A stretch of 33,931 nucleotides of DNA, taken from NCBI GenBank assembly GCA_012842395.1, contig DUSX01000005.1, forward strand, positions 1 to 33,931, in the 5' to 3' direction. Of the stretch, positions 23,913-33,931 are shown piece after piece (the stretch's first letter is position 1; each line of letters opens with the position of its first letter). A program made the position numbers and the translations under genes. The notes under the pieces are model-generated. The model was not told the DNA's origin. It saw only the letters and a program-made list of their open reading frames with translations, and ran no database searches. Source of the stretch: Bacillota bacterium (GTDB lineage: Bacteria > Bacillota > SHA-98 > UBA4971).

Positions 23913-24030
23913 CCGCTTGCCTGTCAGTATGTGGCAGCCGCGCCTGTGATGGCGCTGCAGGCCCGCGGACTGTGCGGGCGCAACAGACCTTGCGGCGTAG
24001 TGAGGTCTCGGCAGGGCAACGAGGAGAGCG

Positions 24031-26126
<2,096 letters not shown>

Positions 26127-26209
26127 ACAGGCGCCGTAAGGCATTGGCGCATTGGCGCATAGATTCGTGCCTTCGACGGTGTGCGCAGCATGGCGGCACC
26201 GGGTGGGCG

Positions 26210-26251
26210 GGTCAGCGGGCTAGGCTCCCGGACGCGCCGGCCCGCCTGACC
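26210..26251 (+). other. GC-rich hairpin in the gap-pgk spacer
   Basis: GGTCAGCGGGC and GCCCGCCTGACC pair over 11-12 bp with one bulge, around a 19-nt loop. The spacer also contains a short tandem repeat GCATTGGC (26141-26160). There is no T-run, so an mRNA-processing or stability role is more likely than termination, as seen in some gap operons; this is inference. Confidence 0.35.
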
Positions 26252-26288
26252 GCCGCCCGGGCGGACCCGCGGAAAGGGGTGACGGAAC

Positions 26289-27476
26289 GTGGCGAAGGCT
26301 ACGGTAAGAGACGTCGATGTAAAAGGCAAGCGGGTGCTTGTGAGGGTGGACTTCAACGTCCCGATGAACGCCGAGCGGGAGATCACCGACGACACCCGGA
26401 TCAAGGCGGCGCTGCCGACTATCAGGTACCTGGTGGACCACGGCGCCAGGGTGATACTGGCGTCGCATCTGGGGCGCCCCAAGGGGAAACCCACGGACGA
26501 GTTCAGGATGGACCCCGTGGCGAGGAGACTTTCGGAGCTCCTCGGGAAGCCCGTGCTCAAGCTGAATGAGTGCGTCGGTGACGAGGTCAAGGCCGCGGTC
26601 GTGGCGATGCGCGACGGAGACGTGGTGCTTCTCGAGAACCTCAGGTTCCACGCTGAGGAGGAGGCAAACGACGAGGGCTTTGCGAAAGCCCTTGCGGATC
26701 TCGCAGACATCTACGTGAATGACGCGTTCGGGACCGCCCACCGCGCGCACGCATCCACTGCGGGCGTGGCCAGGTTCCTGCCCGCGGTCGCCGGTTTCCT
26801 GATGGAAAAGGAGATCGAGGTCATGGGCAAGGCGCTCGCCGACCCGGAGAGGCCCTTTGTGGCTATCTTGGGGGGAGCCAAGGTCAAGGACAAGGTGGGC
26901 GTCGTGCGTAACCTCCTCGACAAAGTCGACACTCTCATGATCGGCGGAGGAATGGCGTACACGTTCCTCAAAGCTCAAGGGTTCGAAGTAGGGCAGTCCA
27001 TCCTCGAGGCAGACAAGATCGACCTTGCGCGGGAACTCATGGATAAAGCCAAGGCAAGGGGAGTGAGGTTCATGCTCCCGTCCGACGTGGTCATCGCGGA
27101 CCGCTTTGCCGAGGACGCGAGGACCCGGGTGGTGCCAGTGGACCAGATTCCACCGGACTGGCAAGCGCTGGACATCGGTCCCGAGACGGTGCAGAGGTTC
27201 GCCAAAGAGATCGCTGGCGCAAGGACGGTCGTCTGGAACGGACCCATGGGCGTGTTCGAAATGAAGCCGTTTGCGGAGGGTACCCGAGGCGTGGCGAAGG
27301 CCCTCGCCGAGTCGAAGGCTGTCACGATAGTCGGGGGCGGAGATTCAGCCGCAGCGCTCGAGGAGATGGGCTTCGCCGACAAAGTGACGCACGTTTCCAC
27401 GGGAGGAGGAGCATCGCTCGAATTCCTCGAGGGCAAGGAGCTGCCAGGCGTGGCGGTGCTCAAGGACAAGGCGTGA
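26289..27476 (+). CDS. pgk: Phosphoglycerate kinase
   Basis: A 395-residue two-domain kinase that makes ATP and 3-phosphoglycerate from 1,3-bisphosphoglycerate. Motifs include [12 protein letters not shown] at the N-terminus, [26 protein letters not shown] and the nucleotide-site [13 protein letters not shown] followed by [14 protein letters not shown]. The start is GTG 26289, with AAAGGGGTGA upstream. The length is normal for the family. It is 86-95 nt before tpiA in the same operon. Confidence 0.97.
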   Translation: MAKATVRDVDVKGKRVLVRVDFNVPMNAEREITDDTRIKAALPTIRYLVDHGARVILASHLGRPKGKPTDEFRMDPVARRLSELLGKPVLKLNECVGDEVKAAVVAMRDGDVVLLENLRFHAEEEANDEGFAKALADLADIYVNDAFGTAHRAHASTAGVARFLPAVAGFLMEKEIEVMGKALADPERPFVAILGGAKVKDKVGVVRNLLDKVDTLMIGGGMAYTFLKAQGFEVGQSILEADKIDLARELMDKAKARGVRFMLPSDVVIADRFAEDARTRVVPVDQIPPDWQALDIGPETVQRFAKEIAGARTVVWNGPMGVFEMKPFAEGTRGVAKALAESKAVTIVGGGDSAAALEEMGFADKVTHVSTGGGASLEFLEGKELPGVAVLKDKA

Positions 27477-27571
27477 GCGTGCGGCGGGAAGCGCGTCTGG
27501 AGCTCCTTCGGGTGGGCGGCACCTGGTGTGGGGACCCGGCGTGACGGCGCGCAAGTGCGGAGGTGAGAGGA

Positions 27572-28324
27572 TTGCGGCGACGGATAATCGCAGGCAACTG
27601 GAAGATGAACAAAACCCGCGATGAGGCGGTCGACCTCGTCGGTGATCTCAAGGAAATGCTCGCCGATGTGGGGGACGTGGAAGTCGTGGTATGCCCTCCT
27701 TTCACGGCCCTCGACGCGGTGAGGGAGGCGCTCCGCGGCAGCAACATCGAGCTTGGGGCGCAGAACATGTATTGGGAAGAGGAAGGCGCGTTCACGGGCG
27801 AGATATCCCCTCTTATGCTGCGGAACCTGGGGTGCACGTATGTCATCCTGGGTCACTCGGAGCGCAGGACCTACTTCGGTGAGACCGACGAGGGCGTGAA
27901 CAGAAAAGTCAAGTCGGCCTTGGCGAACGGGCTCCTTCCCATAATCTGCGTGGGCGAGACGCTTGAGCAGCGCGACGCAGGGAAAACCGAGGAAGTGGTC
28001 GTCCGCCAAACCAAAGCCGCATTGAGCGGAGTGAAGACGAACGGCGCCGAGAGAATCGTCATCGCTTACGAGCCGGTCTGGGCCATCGGAACGGGCCGGA
28101 ACGCTTCGGCGGACGAGGCGAACCGGGTGATCCATCTCATCAGACAGTCTGTGGCCGAGGTGTTCAACGAGAGGATCGCGCAAGAGGTTCGCATCCAGTA
28201 CGGCGGCAGCGTGAAGCCGCAGAACATCGCGGACTTCCTCGGGCAGCCGGACATAGACGGTGCGCTCGTGGGCGGCGCGAGCCTCGACGCCGCGAGCTTC
28301 GCGGCGATCGTCAAGTCCAAGTAA
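27572..28324 (+). CDS. tpiA: Triosephosphate isomerase
   Basis: A 250-residue TIM barrel interconverting dihydroxyacetone phosphate and glyceraldehyde-3-P. The catalytic residues are all present with standard spacing: Lys11 in GNWKMN, His95 in LGHSERR and Glu167 in AYEPVWAIGTG. The phosphate loop YGGSVKPQN and the final GGASLD are intact. The start chosen is TTG 27572, because GGAGG lies eight bases upstream and it gives the usual length; GTG 27563 overlaps the ribosome site itself. It is the fourth gene of the operon, followed directly by eno without a phosphoglycerate mutase. Confidence 0.95.
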   Translation: MRRRIIAGNWKMNKTRDEAVDLVGDLKEMLADVGDVEVVVCPPFTALDAVREALRGSNIELGAQNMYWEEEGAFTGEISPLMLRNLGCTYVILGHSERRTYFGETDEGVNRKVKSALANGLLPIICVGETLEQRDAGKTEEVVVRQTKAALSGVKTNGAERIVIAYEPVWAIGTGRNASADEANRVIHLIRQSVAEVFNERIAQEVRIQYGGSVKPQNIADFLGQPDIDGALVGGASLDAASFAAIVKSK

Positions 28325-28332
28325 GCTTGGGG

Positions 28333-29658
<1,326 letters not shown>

Positions 29659-29662
29659 GAAC

Positions 29663-29677
29663 GAGGGCATCGCCCTC
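29663..29677 (+). terminator. Short hairpin after eno
   Basis: GAGGGC-ATC-GCCCTC followed by TTGCTG, starting 4 nt after the stop codon. The stem is only 6 bp and the T-run is poor, so it would be a weak terminator. Confidence 0.35.
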
Positions 29678-29785
29678 TTGCTGCGGCGCGGCTGCGCGGC
29701 CGGGTAGCTACGTGGGGGCGAGCGGCCGGGTGGACGGCGGTCTCGGGAACCGGGTGGCCGGATGGCCGGGTGACCCGGCGTAAGC

Positions 29786-29814
29786 TTGCCACCTCCCAGG
29801 CGGTGTGCTAAAAT
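29786..29814 (+). promoter_or_regulatory. Sigma-A type promoter for secG
   Basis: TTGCCA (29786-29791), a 17-nt spacer and TAAAAT (29809-29814). Both boxes match consensus in five of six bases (TTGACA, TATAAT). Transcription would start near 29821, upstream of secG. Confidence 0.65.
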
Positions 29815-29871
29815 GAGTCCTGGTTCGTTATGGAGTCTTTCGTAAGCGGGCAGCATGGGGGGTGGCAGGCT

Positions 29872-30093
29872 TTGCGGACGGCACTCATAGTCTTCCAGTT
29901 CATCGTGTCGATCGCCCTCATCGTTGTTGTGCTCCTCCAGTCCAGCAAGGGCGAGGGGCTCGGATCCATCGGTGGCGGCGGGCAGCTCTTCTTCGCGAAG
30001 AACAAGGGCTGGGAGGACCTCCTGAGCAAGATCACGACGGTTGTCGCAGTGGTCTTTCTCGCGTCGTCGGTGCTGCTCACCGTCGTTAGATAG
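29872..30093 (+). CDS. secG: Protein translocase subunit SecG
   Basis: A small membrane protein with two hydrophobic helices (ALIVFQFIVSIALIVVVLLQ and TTVVAVVFLASSVLLTVV) joined by SSKGEGLGSIGGGGQLFFAK, the typical SecG layout. It assists SecYE in protein export at the inner membrane. The start is ambiguous. ATG 29830 gives 87 residues but has no ribosome site and would lie about 9 nt from the predicted transcript start. TTG 29872 has the G-rich GGGGGGTGG upstream and gives 73 residues, close to Bacillus SecG (76), so I prefer it. Confidence 0.88.
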   Translation: MRTALIVFQFIVSIALIVVVLLQSSKGEGLGSIGGGGQLFFAKNKGWEDLLSKITTVVAVVFLASSVLLTVVR

Positions 30094-30104
30094 AAGAAGC
30101 CTCG

Positions 30105-30150
30105 GCCCGGCACCGCATGTACGCCGCGTGGGCTTCGTCTTTTTCTTTTC
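30105..30150 (+). terminator. Possible terminator after secG
   Basis: GCCC (30105) can pair with GGGC (30130) with further interior GC pairs, followed by the pyrimidine tract TTCGTCTTTTTCTTTTC. The T-rich run stands out in this GC-rich DNA. The stem is imperfect. Confidence 0.35.
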
Positions 30151-30236
30151 GGCCACGCAGCACGCGTGCGCGGGCAGGTACGACGGAGATGCGTGACGCG
30201 GCTGAGATGATGCAATTCTTCGAGAGGTGAGAGGAA

Positions 30237-32279
30237 ATGCCGGTCGTTGGCACGTCGTCCATATTGTATGCAACACTTGCGGGTGCTCTTGGCCTAGCGT
30301 TCGTCGGTTATCTCGTTTCTAACGTCCTCTCGAAAGATCCTGGTAACGCCACGATGAGAGAGCTCTCGGGGGCCATTCACGAAGGCGCCATGGCGTTCCT
30401 CAAGCGCGAATACAGCGTGGTGCTCGTCTTCCTCGCGATAGTGTTCGTCATCCTGGCGATCGGCGTAAGCCCCTATACGGCGGTGGCGTTCGTGCTTGGC
30501 GCGGGTGCCTCGATTTCCGCTGGGTTCGTCGGGATGCAGATATCGACGAGGGCTAACGCCAGGACCGCCCAGGCAGCAACGAAGGGCTTCAACAACGCGC
30601 TGCGCGTGGCGTTCCCCGGCGGCGCGGTCATGGGTATGTACGTGGTGGGCATCGGGCTTTTTGCGCTGTCACTCGTGTACTACGTATTCTCCAGGCTCCC
30701 GGGCATGGATATGTTCGCGGCGACGGACCTTATCGCCGGCTTCAGCATGGGCGCGAGCTTCGTTGCGCTGTTCGCGAGGGTCGGCGGGGGGATCTACACG
30801 AAAGCCGCTGACGTCGGTGCGGACCTCGTGGGCAAGGTGGAGAAAGGCATTCCCGAAGATGATCCGCGCAACCCGGCGGTCATCGCAGACCTCGTTGGAG
30901 ACAACGTGGGAGACGTGGCCGGCATGGGCGCCGACCTCTATGAGTCGTACGTGGGCTCCATAGTGTCAGCCATGGTGATCGCTGTTGCGACTCTCCCGAC
31001 CCCCGAGGCCAAGCTCAAGGGCATCATATTCTCGCTGGGGCTTGCGGCAGTCGGGATCGTGGCCTCGATAATCGCGACGTTCTTCGTAAGGATGGGGGAG
31101 ACCGGCGGGGACCCGGGCGCGGCGCTGCGCAGGGGCACGTTTGCCAGCGCGGTGCTGGTCGTCATCGGCACATTCCTCTTGAGCAGGTTCTATTACGGTG
31201 AGCTCAGCGTGTTCTGGGCCGCTTTGCTGGGGCTTGTCTCGGGCATTGTCATCGGACAGGTGGCGGAGATCTACACGTCCGGCAAGTCCGTCGCGGAGCT
31301 TGCGAAGACATGCCTCACGGGCCCTGCAACCAACATCATCAGCGGCTTCGCACTCAGCATGAGGAGCACTGTGTTCCCGCTAGTCTTCGTGGCCATCGCC
31401 ATCCTTGTGGCCTTCAAGGCTGCAGGCTTCTATGGCATAGCCGTGGCCGCCATCGGGATGCTCTCCATCGCGGGTATGACTGTATCTGTGGACGCCTACG
31501 GGCCGATATCCGATAATGCTGGCGGCATCGCGGAGATGGCGCATATGCCCGCCGAGGTCAGGAAGATCACTGATTCTCTCGATGCCGCAGGCAATACCAC
31601 GGCCGCCATAGCAAAAGGGTTCGCCATCGGTTCGGCGGCGTTGACGGCGTTGGCGCTGTTCTTCGCGTATATTCAAGCTGCGAATCTTTCCGTGATGGAC
31701 CTTCTCAACGCTAAGGTGGTGGCGGGCATCTTCATCGGGGCAATGGTCCCGTACATCTTCGCAGCAGGGGCCATGGAGGCCGTGGGGCGCACCGCTTTCA
31801 AGGTGGTCGAGGAGGTACGCAGGCAATTCAAAGAGATTCCTGGCCTCATGGAGGGCAAGGCGCGCGCCGATTACGCGAGGTGTGTGGACATAACGACTGC
31901 CGGCGCGCTTCGTGAGATGGTCGTGCCGGGCCTCCTCGCGGTCGCGATACCTCTTGCTGTGGGGATAATCCTCGGGGTTGACACGCTTGGCGGGCTTCTT
32001 GCAGGGGCCCTCGCGACTGGCGTGCCGATGGCCATCCAGCTGGCGAACGCCGGGGGTGCCTGGGACAACGCAAAGAAACACATCGAAGCAGGGAACCTCG
32101 GGGGCAAGGGAACGCCGGTCCATGCGGCGGCGGTGATCGGCGACACTGTCGGCGACCCCTTCAAAGACACTGCGGCGCCAGCCATGAACATCCTTCTCAA
32201 GCTCATGACGGTGGTGGCCCTCGTTTTCGCGCCGCTTATCATCAAGTTGAACGCGCTTCTCATGGGCTTGTTTAGCTGA
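30237..32279 (+). CDS. hppA: Membrane-bound ion-pumping pyrophosphatase
   Basis: A 680-residue integral membrane enzyme with many hydrophobic helices (16 expected in the family) that couples hydrolysis of pyrophosphate to export of H+ or Na+. Substrate-site motifs are [20 protein letters not shown] (from residue 192), GDNVGD (221-226) and, near the C-terminus, [17 protein letters not shown]. The K+-dependence marker is GNTTAA (452-457): alanine here, instead of the lysine of K+-independent enzymes, predicts a K+-stimulated type. H+ versus Na+ specificity cannot be settled by eye. ATG 30237 follows GAGAGGTGAGAGG. It occupies the place where rnr is often found between secG and smpB. Confidence 0.96.
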   Translation: MPVVGTSSILYATLAGALGLAFVGYLVSNVLSKDPGNATMRELSGAIHEGAMAFLKREYSVVLVFLAIVFVILAIGVSPYTAVAFVLGAGASISAGFVGMQISTRANARTAQAATKGFNNALRVAFPGGAVMGMYVVGIGLFALSLVYYVFSRLPGMDMFAATDLIAGFSMGASFVALFARVGGGIYTKAADVGADLVGKVEKGIPEDDPRNPAVIADLVGDNVGDVAGMGADLYESYVGSIVSAMVIAVATLPTPEAKLKGIIFSLGLAAVGIVASIIATFFVRMGETGGDPGAALRRGTFASAVLVVIGTFLLSRFYYGELSVFWAALLGLVSGIVIGQVAEIYTSGKSVAELAKTCLTGPATNIISGFALSMRSTVFPLVFVAIAILVAFKAAGFYGIAVAAIGMLSIAGMTVSVDAYGPISDNAGGIAEMAHMPAEVRKITDSLDAAGNTTAAIAKGFAIGSAALTALALFFAYIQAANLSVMDLLNAKVVAGIFIGAMVPYIFAAGAMEAVGRTAFKVVEEVRRQFKEIPGLMEGKARADYARCVDITTAGALREMVVPGLLAVAIPLAVGIILGVDTLGGLLAGALATGVPMAIQLANAGGAWDNAKKHIEAGNLGGKGTPVHAAAVIGDTVGDPFKDTAAPAMNILLKLMTVVALVFAPLIIKLNALLMGLFS

Positions 32280-32484
32280 ACGAGCGCGTGCGTGTTGGGT
32301 GCGCGTGCGTCGCGGCTGTAGCGCAGGGCTAGACGCACAGGGCGGCGGCACAGGGCAGCGGCAGCGCGCCGGACGGTCACCGTGACGGCGCGGTGGCGAC
32401 CGGCGAAGGTCGTCCAGAGGTCACGGTCGTCATGCGGCCTGGCAACGCCGGATGAGATGACAGGATCCAAGGACCAGAGAGTCT

Positions 32485-32521
32485 GCTGAAGAAGTGCATG
32501 GGTGCCATGCACTTCTTCAGC
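32485..32521. other. Perfect 17-bp inverted repeat upstream of the HD gene
   Basis: GCTGAAGAAGTGCATGG, a 3-nt loop GTG, then the exact reverse complement CCATGCACTTCTTCAGC. It sits 41 nt before the HD-protein start and 205 nt after hppA. There is no T-run, so it could be an operator, an mRNA hairpin or a terminator helped by other factors. Confidence 0.75.
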
Positions 32522-32562
32522 AAGTTCCCCTCAAACCGCAGAGGAAGGAGAATGCGAGGCGA

Positions 32563-33117
32563 ATGATGGATCGGCAAGAGGCACTCGACTTGGTGAAGGA
32601 GCACGTCAAGACCAGGAACCTCATCAAACACATGCTTGCAACGGAGGCCGTCATGAAGGCCTTGGCCGAGCGGTTGGGTGAGGACCAGGACAAGTGGGCG
32701 CTCGCGGGGCTCCTCCATGATATCGACTACGACGAGACAGCTCATGACCCCAATAGGCACAGCCTTGTTGGTGGCGAAATGCTTGAGAAGCTGGGTCTGC
32801 CGGATGATGTGGTGCACGCCGTGAAGGCTCACAACGAGGCCCACGGGCTGCCGCGGGAAACGCGGTTGGACAAGGCCCTTTACGCGGTTGATCCGCTCAC
32901 GGGGCTCCTGGTAGCTGCGGCGCTCATCCACCCCTCCAAGAAGCTTTCCGCAATCGACGTGGGTTTCGTGATGAACAGGTTCAAGGAATCATCGTTCGCC
33001 CGCGGTGCCAACAGGGACCAGATGAAAAGCTGTTCCGAGCTGGGTCTATCGCTTGAGGAGTTCATCGAGATAGGCCTCCGCGCAATGCAAGGAATCGCGG
33101 GGGAACTCGGCCTTTAG
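32563..33117 (+). CDS. HD/HDIG-domain putative phosphohydrolase
   Basis: A 184-residue HD-superfamily protein. The His-Asp metal pair is in LLHDIDYDETAHDP, with further likely ligands in RHSLVGGEM and VKAHNEAHG, followed by the conserved ALYAVDPLTGLLVAAALI. Such small HDIG proteins are predicted nucleotide or phosphate-ester hydrolases; the substrate is unknown. The start is ATG 32563 with GAGGAAGGAG upstream (ATG 32566 is next to it). The frame runs back to 32494 through the palindrome, which I take as untranslated. It forms its own unit between hppA and smpB. Confidence 0.82.
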   Translation: MMDRQEALDLVKEHVKTRNLIKHMLATEAVMKALAERLGEDQDKWALAGLLHDIDYDETAHDPNRHSLVGGEMLEKLGLPDDVVHAVKAHNEAHGLPRETRLDKALYAVDPLTGLLVAAALIHPSKKLSAIDVGFVMNRFKESSFARGANRDQMKSCSELGLSLEEFIEIGLRAMQGIAGELGL

Positions 33118-33177
33118 TTGCGGGCGCGGGCGCGGGCTGTGCATGGGCTTCGGCGCACCCGCGGGTCGTGGCGTCGC

Positions 33178-33206
33178 TTGAATGCGACCTGGCGCCATGG
33201 TATAAT
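33178..33206 (+). promoter_or_regulatory. Sigma-A type promoter for smpB
   Basis: TTGAAT (33178-33183), a 17-nt spacer and a perfect TATAAT (33201-33206). The smpB ribosome site AGGTGAGG follows at about 33214, a conventional arrangement. It is the best promoter match in the window. Confidence 0.75.
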
Positions 33207-33226
33207 TGGCGTGCAGGTGAGGGGCT

Positions 33227-33685
33227 TTGCCGGAACACAAGATCGTCGCCACGAATCGCAAGGCGTACCATGACTATCATATACACGAGACGTACGAGGC
33301 AGGGATCGCCCTCACCGGCACGGAGATACAATCGGTGAGACGCGGAATGGTTAGCTTGCGTGATAGTTTCGCAAGGGTGGAGGGCGGCGAGGTCCTGCTC
33401 TATAACATGAACATAAGCCCGTACGAGCACGGCAACAGGTTCAACCATGAGCCCCTCCGCACGCGAAAGCTCCTCCTGCACAAGGAGGAGATCCGCAAGC
33501 TTCAAGGAAAGACCCAGGAGCGCGGCTTCACCCTTGTGCCGCTCAAGGTGTACCTGAAAAGAGGGCTCGCCAAGGTCGAGCTGGCCTTGGCGAAGGGTAA
33601 GAAGCTTTACGATAAGCGCGAGGCCGCAGCGAGGCGTGACCTCGCGCGCGAGGCAGACCGTGCGATCAAAGAGAGAATCCGGTGA
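33227..33685 (+). CDS. smpB: SsrA-binding protein SmpB
   Basis: A 152-residue RNA-binding protein that brings tmRNA to stalled ribosomes. Family motifs include [71 protein letters not shown] and the basic C-terminal tail [15 protein letters not shown]. The start is TTG 33227, about five to six bases after AGGTGAGG; no ATG is available. It has its own promoter and lies 128 nt before the tmRNA gene, the usual neighbour. Confidence 0.95.
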   Translation: MPEHKIVATNRKAYHDYHIHETYEAGIALTGTEIQSVRRGMVSLRDSFARVEGGEVLLYNMNISPYEHGNRFNHEPLRTRKLLLHKEEIRKLQGKTQERGFTLVPLKVYLKRGLAKVELALAKGKKLYDKREAAARRDLAREADRAIKERIR

Positions 33686-33813
33686 GGCCAAAAACGCGGT
33701 GAGGGCCTGACGGAGACGAGGTCGCCTCGAATGGCGAAGGTTGCTTATGTCGGTTCGGGCACCGACTCGGTGTGATACCGGTGTCGCCAAGCATCACTTG
33801 TCGCGAAGTTTGT

Positions 33814-33931
33814 GGGGGCGTTACGGTTTCGACGGGGAGCTGTGACGACAGGGGTAGCGAGCCGAGATCCCGCCGACCTCGTTAAACGGTGGAACGCACG
33901 ATAAGTGCCAACAACGAGTACGCTTACGCTG
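33814..33931 (+). ncRNA. ssrA: tmRNA (transfer-messenger RNA), 5' part
   Basis: The 5' end GGGGGCGTTACGGTTTCGAC is the conserved acceptor-stem and D-arm start of tmRNA. The tag frame begins near 33907 and reads A-N-N-E-Y-A-Y-A before the window ends, similar to known clostridial tags. The 3' tRNA-like half lies outside the window, so the gene is cut by the edge. No strong promoter is visible just upstream. Confidence 0.92.

Noticed and set aside
33741-33779. TTGCTT and GATACC as a tmRNA promoter
   Set aside because: The spacing is about 27 nt and the start would not match the tmRNA 5' end.

Overview
The window looks like chromosomal DNA from a GC-rich, spore-forming member of the Bacillota (Clostridia-like lineage). 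The evidence is the set of typical Gram-positive genes: rapZ-yvcK-whiA, the spore maturation pair spmA/spmB, rpoN next to cggR-gap-pgk-tpiA-eno, and secG...smpB-ssrA. G/C-rich third codon positions, strong GGAGG-type ribosome binding sites and frequent GTG/TTG starts fit this. Species cannot be named from the sequence. Nearly all of the DNA is accounted for by intact housekeeping or carbohydrate genes. No insertion sequence, phage gene or CRISPR array was seen.

Layout. (1) 1-569: non-coding, with a likely structured RNA (about 34-300). (2) 570-9717: an alpha-glucan / sugar-nucleotide block, comprising a GT4 glycosyltransferase, a nucleotidyltransferase-phosphomannomutase fusion, two GH57/DUF1957 enzymes and a DUF4912 protein. 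(3) 9794-16988: an amino-sugar block, comprising a PHP hydrolase, a GHL10-type glycosidase, two tandem BadF/NAGK-type sugar kinases, nagA, nagB and a second PHP protein. (4) 17032-22298: rapZ, yvcK/glmR and whiA, with spmA-spmB lying between yvcK and whiA on the opposite strand. (5) 22282-29658: rpoN, then the glycolytic operon cggR-gap-pgk-tpiA-eno, which lacks a phosphoglycerate mutase. (6) 29872-33931: secG, a membrane pyrophosphatase, an HD-domain protein, smpB and the start of tmRNA.

How the genes fit together. Blocks 3 and 4 form a continuous amino-sugar theme: GlcNAc-type sugars are released, phosphorylated, deacetylated and deaminated (kinases, NagA, NagB) next to RapZ and YvcK, which in other bacteria control GlcN6P/UDP-GlcNAc supply. 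Block 2 resembles the mycobacterial Rv3032/Rv3031 pairing of a GT4 glucosyltransferase with a GH57 branching enzyme. Block 5 is lower glycolysis under its own SorC-family repressor, with an operator-like site upstream of cggR.

The most unusual feature is a family of dispersed non-coding repeats of up to about 235 bp, with five copies in intergenic gaps (1845-2060, 4685-4766, 7543-7795, 19327-19515, 20803-21048). They share modules that can fold into a long imperfect stem. The three long copies end in a Shine-Dalgarno-like or A-rich tail plus an ATGGCGCCAT-type sequence, just upstream of a co-oriented gene. The copies also flank two blocks of inverted genes (DUF4912-GH57 and spmA-spmB) in inverted orientation. 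I do not recognise this family.
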